DNA of 64,000 nt. Source: Coix lacryma-jobi var. lacryma-jobi (lineage: Eukaryota > Streptophyta > Magnoliopsida > Poales > Poaceae). The DNA is taken from positions 58,649,127 to 58,713,126 of the forward strand of contig CM019826.1 in the NCBI GenBank assembly GCA_009763385.1. The letters run 5' to 3'. A model generated the notes under the pieces. That model made no database searches, was not told the DNA's origin, and saw only the letters and a program-made list of their open reading frames with translations. Both the position numbers and the translations under genes were made by a program. This document shows, piece after piece, positions 56,201 through 64,000 of the stretch. Every line of letters begins with the position of its first letter. The first letter of the stretch is position 1.

Positions 56201-57712
56201 CATTCTAAGTCTCCCAGTATTTACAATTAATTCAATTGAGTATTTTATACTGTGATGCATTAGGTATAGGAGTTGATTGATTCCTAATTGCTGCATTACC
56301 CTTTCTTGAATTATTGCTATATCTGCCTTGAATCCTGTTACTTACTTACATGTAGAATTGCTTAGCCTGCTTAATAAAAGTAGTAGTTAAGGATGTTCCC
56401 GTAATACCCCTGGTGGGTATTTACCGGATCACGGTTGGCTATATTTGCTATCGTGGAAAAGAACCTAAGTAGTAATGAAATACGGTCAACTGGAAGGCAA
56501 GGCACAAGTTTGGAAACTTGGGGCAGTCCGTCCGTTGTATCGTGTAGGTTTGTATCGATGTTGGCCCTCGTTCATTTTTGAACGCGCCTTTTTAATTAGG
56601 GATATGTCGGTGCCGTAATCATCGACCCCAAAGCCGGTTAGGAGCTGTTCGGGCCGGTCTCAACCCGTGTCGCACCCTCTAGTATGGAAACACGATCTGC
56701 CACGGAATGGCCATCGTATAGTTCCAATTGGGTGGTCTGTGCTGTGAGCCGCGATGATTACCACCACGAACAAGCATCGAGCGGTTACCCAATGCATGGA
56801 CCCGACGGGGAAAGTGTGGGTTGGTATTAAAGGTCTTTCACCAGCTGGTTTGGAATTCGATTTGAGTCGTCGTCTCCCCCGGTTAGTGGGAAACTATGGC
56901 GAGCTTCACCACGATACAACTCCATGTGAGGTTAAAGATTCAACTAAAATGTGGATAAGTCAACTGGATATGGTTATATTATTGATTGATTAGACTCAAG
57001 TGTATGTAATAGTTCGGGTGCAAATCTAGACTAAGAGGTAGGTCTAAAACTTGGTTGCTCACTGATACCATTAATATTTCTTCCCTCAATTTGAGCTTTT
57101 CGCAACTAAATGATCCCAGCCCCACCAAAAAGTCTTGCATACCCTTGGTGTCTTTTATTTTCAGTTGGACGGGTAAGTTTAGCTGAGTACATTCCCGTAC
57201 TCAGGGTTTATCCCGTTTGTTGCAGATGGCCAGGTGTATTATGGCTATTGTAAGCACTGCCTCTACCCAGTGGAGGGTGATGAGGAGTAGGCCCAGGGCA
57301 GGGTCGTCAAGAAGCTTCCCCTTTTCTTTTGCGGGAATAAGACTGTTGGTGGCACATTATCTGAAAAAGGAGGAGTGAGTCGAGTTGAGTTGAGTTATTA
57401 AACAATGTTATATTTGGACCACATGTGTGGTGGTCGTGTTTCAAAACTCATTTAAAGCTTCCGCACTTTGAAACTCATTATTGTAATAACTCTTTATTCT
57501 GCACTCTGATGTTTAAATTCGGTTTCGTTTAACTGTGATATCTCCTTGCGAATGTAATACTTGAACGATGTGATCCTGTTTGTTGTACGATGTTTGAAAT
57601 CCTTCAAGATTTCCTGACTACTGGGGTTATATGGATTCAAGTGCAGGTCAATGTCAGACGGATTTGACTAAGACGGTACTTGAGTTCTTATAATCAGGAC
57701 GGTTCCGCCACA
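53234..57712 (+). mobile_element. 5' LTR of the second Tekay-like element
   Basis: TGTGACACCCTAG to GGTTCCGCCACA, 4,479 bp. CpG-rich block 53700-54720 with long overlapping frames on both strands, ending in a GGCAAG/GTGAGA donor (54423). AT-rich 54890-55880 with many GAAAAATATGAA-like words. An acidic exon is at 56041-56192. Confidence 0.85.
56041..56192 (+). other. Putative acidic exon in the second Tekay-like LTR
   Basis: After CATGCAATAG, a frame reads STVQEPSQEPEASAEQEIPE and on through a Glu/Pro/Asp-rich stretch to TAG at 56190. Entering phase equals that of the acidic exon in the other Tekay LTR, and it fits the frame open through 53681-54422 across a GT..AG intron. No initiating ATG was found. 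Confidence 0.45.
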
Positions 57713-57714
57713 GC

Positions 57715-57726
57715 TGGTATCGGAGC
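57715..57726 (+). other. Primer binding site of the second Tekay-like element
   Basis: TGGTATCGGAGC, two bases after the LTR; one base differs from the usual TGGTATCAGAGC. Confidence 0.75.
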
Positions 57727-58448
57727 ATGGTTCAAGTTATTGCATCCAAAAGGAGCTATTTTCGAACTAAAATGGGTATTTCAAAACTATTTTCAAAACT
57801 ATTTTAAATTATTAAGTGTGCCCAGTCTTGTCCTTAAGCCCTACATTAGGATTTAGGTGGCTTAACTGCTAATAGGGTTCAGGGTTTTGCTTCATGCTGA
57901 ATCTTTATTTGCTGGTCCATTCTCGAGGGAAAAGAGAATGTGTCGATCGCGAAAACATGAATAAAATGATTTTGTAAGATATGAGAGCATGACCGTCCAA
58001 CCGTCGGTCTAGGTGAGAGTTCTTATACCAAGTATGTGCGAGCTCCACGCAAACATATACGAGGGTATCAATTGTTTTGGGTATGTTTTCTGGATTGGTG
58101 CATGGTGTTTAGTGTTGGCTTCTATGTATTTTGTGCATATGAGCCAATACTCCGTTATCTTACCATTGGGATTTTTGCTTTGGGCCGAAATGAATCTTCT
58201 GCAGGTACACTAACTATGTGATCGAGTATAATGAGTAGATAACGCATGAGAGATCATTCTTGCCACCAACTAGAACGTTAGGACTTATGAGTCACTATTA
58301 GTGAGTGAGAACGTAAGTACGATCATGCATCATGTTTACATTTTTGCATTTACATTACCTCCCTTTATTTAAAAGTTGTCCCTTTTCTATAAAATTCACC
58401 AACTTAATATGCGTCTCACGTGAGTTCGAAACCCTTTTGTTTCTACAG

Positions 58449-59482
58449 ATGGCCTGGACTAAGTTGACTGCTCGCAAGGCCACCGGAGGCAGAGGAGTTC
58501 CACGTCACCGCTTGGCCACCAAGTTGACCAAGAAGACGTTTTTGACCTACTTCGGGTTGCCGACTATCCTTTGGAGGATCCTGCAGGCAGTGGGCTATGA
58601 GGAGGGACAGGAGCCCAGGTACTCGTGGCAGAAGGAGATCTATGGGCAGGATTCGTTGGTCATGGTGCAAATCAAGGTCAAAGCCTTGCCTGCCAAGCCT
58701 CACTGGTCAGGATGGACAGAAATCACCAGAGGCAGTTGTGCCAAGGATGGAGCTAACAGGGCAGCATATCTAGTGCTGAAGGACATCATTGCCCGTTTTC
58801 CCGCCGACCTTGCTAGTGCGATGGCAGGAGTGTTCCCTCGCGAATCACCTTTTCCATTGCGCTGGGGCAGACCTTGGAGTCAGTCTTAACTAGGAGTCCC
58901 GAGGAGAGGTTCTTCTGCGAGACGTCTGCGATGAGCGCAACCGGAGCTTTGGTGGGTGTGTGTGAGAGTCTGGAGCGCAGCCTTGAGAGCGTGTCCTTCT
59001 CCCTCACCGCCACCTACCAGAGCAAGAGGAAGCTGCAGGAAGAGTTTGATGCTGAGGTAGCCCGGCTTTGGGAGAAGATTCACCAGATCACTCTCGAGCA
59101 TGACGATGAACGTGCCACCGCAGGTGCAGAGACCACCGCCAGGACCCTCGCCGAGCAGATGTACCTTACGGCATCCCTACAGCGAGACGAGGCCCGCACA
59201 GCGCTTGACCAGCTCAGAGAGGGTGCCCATCAACTGATACATCAGATACATCACCAGCAGGCCTACATCGACCAACTCCATGAGGCAGTTCACCAGATGC
59301 ATCACGCCGCACACGATGCTGCCGCCCCAGCAGCTGATGAGGCCTCTGCAGATGAGGCCCAGGAGCCCCAGGACGGGATAGTGCTTGGTCCAGAGCCTTC
59401 TTCGGACGACGAGGACCACGCCGACAAGCCGATGATGGACGCCGATGAGGAAGACGCCGCATCCGCCGCTGGAGACGCCTGA
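58449..59482 (+). pseudogene. ORF0 of the second Tekay-like element, with a histone H3-like N-terminus
   Basis: The ATG at 58449 directly follows TTGTTTCTACAG. Residues 2-29 read AWTKLTARKATGG, then RGVPRHRLATKLTKKT; with one inserted residue, 17 of the first 28 positions equal histone H3. A compact region follows (residues about 34-125) ending AKDGANRAAYLVLKDI, with spacing like a double-stranded-RNA-binding fold. The first frame stops at 58889. The sequence continues in another frame (LESVLTRSPEERFF) as a helical, heptad-rich domain and an acidic, Ala-rich tail to TGA at 59482, so there is one frameshift between about 58835 and 58875. Its position matches ORF0 of RIRE3/RIRE8-type elements. 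Function unknown. Confidence 0.75.
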
Positions 59483-59805
59483 GCGTTAGTTTCGCTAGGA
59501 GTCGTTTTCTTTTGTATAGCTTGAGCATGCTCGCTGACGTTGTAATCCGAACATGTGTTGGTTTTATGTTTAAGTTGTATCATGACATATGTGTCTTTTG
59601 GACAAAGTCCAGACTTCGATCTGGCACCTTTTATGAAAAATCCATCGTTTGCATATCTTATTCTCTAGCAATTATCTTGTGATGTTGTATGGAAATGAGT
59701 ACTTATACTTGGTCGTGTGCTAAATTTTGGAATTATGTACAGCACAGTATTTATTCATGATCAATGTGACATCACCTAATGATTGCTTATTAATGGGACA
59801 TGCAG

Positions 59806-60033
59806 ATGCTGGCACACACTCGCAGCCAACGTGGACAGGGGTCTGGACAGGAGGAGAATCTGCCACCACCCCCACAGGCACCAATGACGCCGGAAGCGTT
59901 TTTTGGCCAGTTTCTGGGCAGTCAGAGGATCATGGAGGAGATGCAGAGGCACATGGAGGCCACCCTCCGCAACATCGCTAACAACACTACGCAGCAGCAT
60001 CAGCAGCGCCAAGGCCCAGAGCCCAACCAGTAC
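59806..60033 (+). pseudogene. gag: Gag N-terminus of the second Tekay-like element
   Basis: The ATG follows GGGACATGCAG. The frame has a Gln/Pro-rich start (PPPPQAPMTPEAFFGQFL) and a helical EEMQRHMEATLRNIANN segment, typical of chromovirus gag. It is broken at 60033 by the solo LTR; coding resumes at 61573 after the duplicated AGTAC. Confidence 0.8.
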
Positions 60034-61567
60034 TGTTAACACCAGATTTTCGCACGCACGAAGGTATGACAGATGGGTCCAGCCAGCAGAGAAGAGAGGG
60101 ATTCGGTAGGCATTCGGGAGGCTGTTTGATCCTTAAGACTTTCGGTGAGTACTTGTGCGGTCGGCTATTTCGTGACTCAGTGGCCCCATTCGGGAGATGG
60201 ATGATACAAATAAAGCCGGCTTGCGCGGGAACATACATGGAGATGGAAGACGCCAAAAGAATTAGGAATATAATTTATATCTTTCCTTATTTTAAGTCGT
60301 AATCATCTAGGATTCGTGTTTCGTCAAGGGTATAAATATAAGCCCTCGACCATTGTAAAACTGTTCACAACCATATCAATGCAACCGGCCCCGTGCCACC
60401 TTTCGAGTCCCTAAGTCGTGTCGTAGAGTTCTTCGAGAGGAATCATCGATCCATCGACCTCCGTAAGTACCGGCAACCTTGCTATCATGTCTAGTATCAT
60501 GCAGTGGATTTAGATATGATGTAAGTAGTCTCGTATGTTAAGCTTAGTATCGTGCGGCGGATTTAAGCTTATGACGGGAAGTTTTTGCTTATGCCTTGTA
60601 TCGTGCGGCGGATTAAGTCATGAGTAAAAATAGTTATCGGCTCTGTTAGATTTGGCAGATCTAATAGATTCATTAAGTTATCATGTGTTATATGTTTCAT
60701 TTATTTAATTCCTGTAACACTTTTTGCCCAATCTAGATTGATCTTTGTTCGGCCTCGTTGCATGAGTTTGCTTATGCTTTGCTAATCATAAGATCATGGT
60801 GGCCGGATTATCTTTCAATCTAGATTGTTAGATGTTGTGGGTTCATACATGTCGATCACGGTTAGGCTTTGATAGAACTGGGTATCGTGTGGCAAATGCA
60901 GGTTTTAGATTAGTTTAATCATGCTTGTTTGTATGTTCCTTCTTCATGGACCCCAGTTCGGCTAGTTTGCCGATTCTGGTTAAGCTTACATGAGTAATGA
61001 GTTTTTATAGATCTTTTCAGATATATGTATGCTTTTGGCTTCTTATAATTAGATCGTATCATGCGGTGGATTAATCTAATTATAAGGAGTGGTGTGGACT
61101 TATAGCAAGTGGTATCATGCGGTGGATTAGCTTTGCTAAAGTTTACACTTGACGGGTTCATGAAGGCTAAACGTGCGGCAGATTAGTTGGATTAGCCTAT
61201 GCATATGTTGTTTGGATAGATTTATATTTACAACTTACTTCTTTATCCTTTTGTTATTTATGTGTTCGGCATTCAGAATGCTTCTGATTTTCATCTCTAC
61301 ACTTGCCGAATGACATTATAAACCTATTTCGACAAACAACTCTCATAGCTGTGTGCCGTCATGATTGGCTTTCAAAGCCGTATATATGGAACTGTCTGGT
61401 CTTACCTGGCACGTTCCAAGGTATTCTCACACTTTCATCCCTTGTTGGCTTTCAGGTCAAACTGACTGGCACGTTTCCGGATTCAACACATTCCGGGCAC
61501 CCGATTGAAGCCAGCCTCGTTCGGCTTGCTGTGTGCCTGGCGCGAGACGTCACGTTTTGCGTCAACA
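60034..61567 (+). mobile_element. Solo LTR of the Tat-1 family
   Basis: TGTTAACACCAG to TTGCGTCAACA, 1,534 bp, flanked by AGTAC (60029-60033 and 61568-61572). The gag frame of the host element continues across it. Ends and the region AGGTCAAACTGACTGGCACG match the LTR at 8710-10359 read on its minus strand. TATA box TATAAATA at 60331. No internal region, so this is the product of LTR-LTR recombination. Confidence 0.9.
60495..61186 (+). repeat. Seven dispersed copies of a 19-bp motif in the solo LTR
   Basis: Variants of TATCGTGCGGCGGATTAAG begin near 60495, 60548, 60599, 60883, 61057, 61113 and 61172. Spacing is irregular and the sequence between copies is unrelated. Confidence 0.8.
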
Positions 61568-61572
61568 AGTAC

Positions 61573-62001
61573 AGTACCTACCGTGACTTCTTGGACACTC
61601 GTCCCTCTGTATTCAAGGAAGTCACCGAACCGCTTGAAGCAGATGAGTGGCTCAACTCCATCACTAAGAAGTTCCGTCTGCTCTGCTTAACTGAAGAGCT
61701 CAAGGCAGAATATGCCGCCCACATGCTGGAAGGACCCACAGGGCTATGGTGGTCCCAGTACCGTGCATCCCTGCCTGCTAATGCACCGGTCACGTGGGAC
61801 CAATTTTCTACTGCTATGCGCAACCACTACATCCCCAGTGGTTTGATGGAAATGAAGGTCACAGAGTTTATGAGGCTATCCCAAGGAACCAGGTCCATGT
61901 CAGAATACCTCCATAGCTTCAACAACCTGTCTCGCTATGCCCCAGATTTCGTCAACACGGAATCCAAGAAGATCGCAAGTTTCAAGCGTGGCATGAGTGC
62001 C
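61573..62001 (+). pseudogene. gag: Gag capsid part of the second Tekay-like element
   Basis: YRDFLDTRPSVFKEVTEPLE followed by ADEWL and GLWWSQYRASLPANAPVTWD are the retrotrans_gag capsid blocks. The frame is open from the solo LTR junction until 62001, where another LTR begins. Confidence 0.9.
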
Positions 62002-63250
62002 TGTTGGTATAAATTAATGCACACTCTACTTTATCCGCAAGCGCACAGATAAGCTCTACCGATGTAGCACTTCACCGAAGTAACCCAGTTTTAATATCAA
62101 ACCCAAAGGAACGGATAGAAATGAGTCTCAAGTGTATAACCCCTAAGTAACTAACAAGGACGGAGAAGCTAAAAGTATAGAGGGGATCACTAAGGTTATC
62201 TAAACCCAACTTAAGAGTGATATGTTTATTATTCTTAATGGGGAAGTTGCCATAAAAGGTCACAACAGAGTATGATTCTTTTATACAAATGTATAATCCT
62301 ACCGAGCCTACACACGGGTAAGTGGACTATAGAAGAATCAACAAGGCTATAAGAGTCACCCTTGCGAACAACCACTACTACCGGCGTTATAGGAGGTAAA
62401 TATGAGTTATCCAGTCCAAGCACCATGCTTATACTATCCAACTACTCTAACTCTAGAGCGACTAGAATTAAAGTACTCAAAAGAGAGTCATAAACCTTAA
62501 GAATAATAAGAACAATAGCTCAAACTTAAATATAGATGTTGATTACCGAAACAATAGTTGAAGCAAGTCGATGAAGAACTTGAATCCACAGGTACAAGAT
62601 GAAGAAGTTGATCCGACAGGACGGAGCTTCCTCTTGATCTCTTCCTCTCTCTCTCTCTTCTAGTTCTAAAAAAGACTAGGTTCTAATCCTACTAGAGGGG
62701 TATCTAGTCTTCTACTTGAAAGCTAACTCCTGAAGTCTCTTCTAGGGTTTCTAGTTGAAGCGTAGTCTTCTGAAGAGGGACCTTCTCTCTGACCTGGGGC
62801 TCAGGGGCCTGTTTATATAGCCCTGAGGGATCAACCGTGACCGTTAGATCAAACTGACTTCACGTAGGGCTGAGATTGATCCTCAAAGGCGGTGGAAGTA
62901 GCTTGCAGAAGACGGAAGCCAGAGGCGCCAGAGGGAGACCGACCGGTGGGCCCAAGGGACCGGTCGGTCCCACCTGGAAGTGAACCGGGGTGCCCCTCCT
63001 CGTGGTGTCTCTACGTGATCTCTGGAGTCTTCTGGAAGGTTCCTGACTTGGCGAATGCGTTATCTCCCGTCGGTTTCCTTCTAGGGGAAGGAATTGAGGG
63101 TTGTTTCCTGATTTGGTCCCTGTGGATTCACAATTCACCAAAACTCATGGAATTCATTAGTTTTAATCCCTATACTAAGGTGGAGTTTACATATCCATCC
63201 ATTTTCATGCTTAATTGACCTTTAATAATAATAGTTAATTAGTGTCAACA
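62002..63250 (-). mobile_element. 3' LTR of a second non-autonomous Athila-related element
   Basis: Reverse orientation of the 39780-48036 family: minus strand TGTTGACACTAATTAAC to TATACCAACA, 1,249 bp. It matches that LTR over long stretches but is diverged and lacks part of the TCTAGTTCATCTAG region. TATA (minus) at 62812-62818. The 5 bases on the left are GTGCC. Confidence 0.9.
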
Positions 63251-64000
63251 AGCTCCCCCACACTTAGACTTTTACTCGTCCTCGATAAAAGGTTGGATCA
63301 TTAGATATCAAACATTAAGCTTTTCTGTGTTTTACCATAAAACCTTGAGAAGTTGGGAAATAGAACAGTTGAAACAGATCACCCTTTTCTTTTAGCATAA
63401 GACATTGGAGTTTTTTTTTGGAGTTTTGAAACAAGTCGTAGCTTTCCTTCTCCTTTTGTAGTACTTCAATTCCTTACCAAAGCATTTTTATTTATGTGAA
63501 GCAGTTTTATGTTACTAAGTCAATGGAGAAAAATACTATACTCTTAGATCAAGACATTTAATCTTTTTAAACTTTGTCACTCTTACTGGTATATTGTAAT
63601 TAGAGGGACCATGGGCTTTCTTTTTCTCTTTATCATATTTTTATAGTACTTTTCTTTCTCTCTTTTTCTTTTGAGGTATATCGGACACTTGTCCATTTTT
63701 CTTTCCTCATATTTCATACTTTTGCATAGCCCATGCCCCTAATACAATACTAATTCGGAAGAGTGAATCTTTCTTTTATTTGTAAGGGTCTCGATCTTTA
63801 GAGCATAATAAATTTCTCAACAAAGAACTCGGTATTAAAGTGAACAATAATTGATTGATGTCTTTGGCAGGTAACTTATTTACTACAAAGGAGAAGTGTT
63901 GCTAATCTCTTTTTAACCTTGCAAGTAAAATTCTCCAATACTCATACTTTAAGAATTGAGCTCTCATTATTCTTCTATCATATTCCACAACAACTCTAGA
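63251..64000 (-). mobile_element. Internal 3' region of the second non-autonomous element
   Basis: Polypurine tract (minus AAGTGTGGGGGAGCT, 63251-63265), then the stem-loop 63270-63290 (TTTTA and TCG arms around TCCT). A pyrimidine-rich plus strand at 63600-63710 includes the palindrome GGACACTTGTCC (63683-63694). No coding recognised up to the window end. Confidence 0.8.

Larger units (their letters stand above)
53234..62001 (+). mobile_element. Second Tekay-like element, left part
   Basis: 5' LTR 53234-57712, primer site, ORF0, and gag interrupted twice. The order LTR, tRNA-Met-like primer site, ORF0, gag matches the element at 17124-32021, but the sequences are clearly different. The 5 bases before the LTR are GTAGC. 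Pol and the 3' LTR lie beyond 64000. Confidence 0.85.

Overview
This window is repeat-derived DNA from a plant nuclear genome, almost certainly a grass with a large, transposon-rich genome and probably a panicoid. The grounds are Stowaway- and Tourist-type MITEs, a CACTA element with a grass-type TAD/Ulp1-like coding remnant, SIRE-type Copia elements, Tat elements with antisense genes, Athila-like elements with tRNA-Asp primer sites, and chromodomain Ty3 elements with LTRs over 4 kb. I found no convincing host protein gene and no tRNA, rRNA or CRISPR locus. All calls are by eye; lineage names are inferred from domain order, primer site, LTR length and termini.

Layout. 1-588: 3' end of a plus-strand SIRE-type LTR. 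589-4264: a minus-strand SIRE element cut off in gag, with its 5' LTR. 4265-8709: the only stretch not dominated by LTR elements. It holds a Stowaway MITE (4961-5218), a Tourist-like MITE (5327-8235) split by a CACTA element (5417-7978), and a Stowaway inserted in another Stowaway (8361-8709). From 8710 on there is one deep nest. Tat element 1 (minus, 8710-16455) is interrupted in gag by Tat element 2 (minus; 3' LTR 16456-16826). Tat element 2 is itself split by a complete Tekay/Del element (17124-32021), by an Athila-like element (32714-48353) and by a second Tekay-like element (from 53234). The Athila-like element carries a non-autonomous element in its 5' LTR (39780-48036). The second Tekay-like element carries a solo LTR of the Tat-1 family (60034-61567) and another element of the 39780-48036 family (from 62002). 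Five insertions in this nest have matching 5-bp target duplications: TCAGT, GCGAG, GATGG and AGTAC for LTR elements in the nest, and CTA/TTA/TA for the DNA elements.

Function. Only the Tekay element at 17124-32021 has a full gag-PR-RT-RNaseH-IN-chromodomain set, and it is broken by a single frameshift near 25210. The Athila-like and Tat-1 elements retain only gag and protease, and the 39780-48036 element only two decayed protease remnants. Both Tat elements carry an intron-containing gene antisense to gag-pol (plant mobile domain in one, the putative gypsy-type transposon domain in the other). Both Tekay elements have an extra ORF before gag (ORF0).

Most interesting observations. (i) ORF0 of the second Tekay-like element begins exactly after a splice acceptor with a copy of the histone H3 tail, including the T3K4 and ARK9 positions. 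(ii) Both Tekay LTRs contain splice-bounded acidic exons. (iii) Three Athila-type elements share a co-varying stem-loop just before the polypurine tract and a purine-rich tract with short palindromes further upstream. (iv) Several LTRs carry arrays of short self-complementary units, some differing in copy number between the two LTRs of one element.
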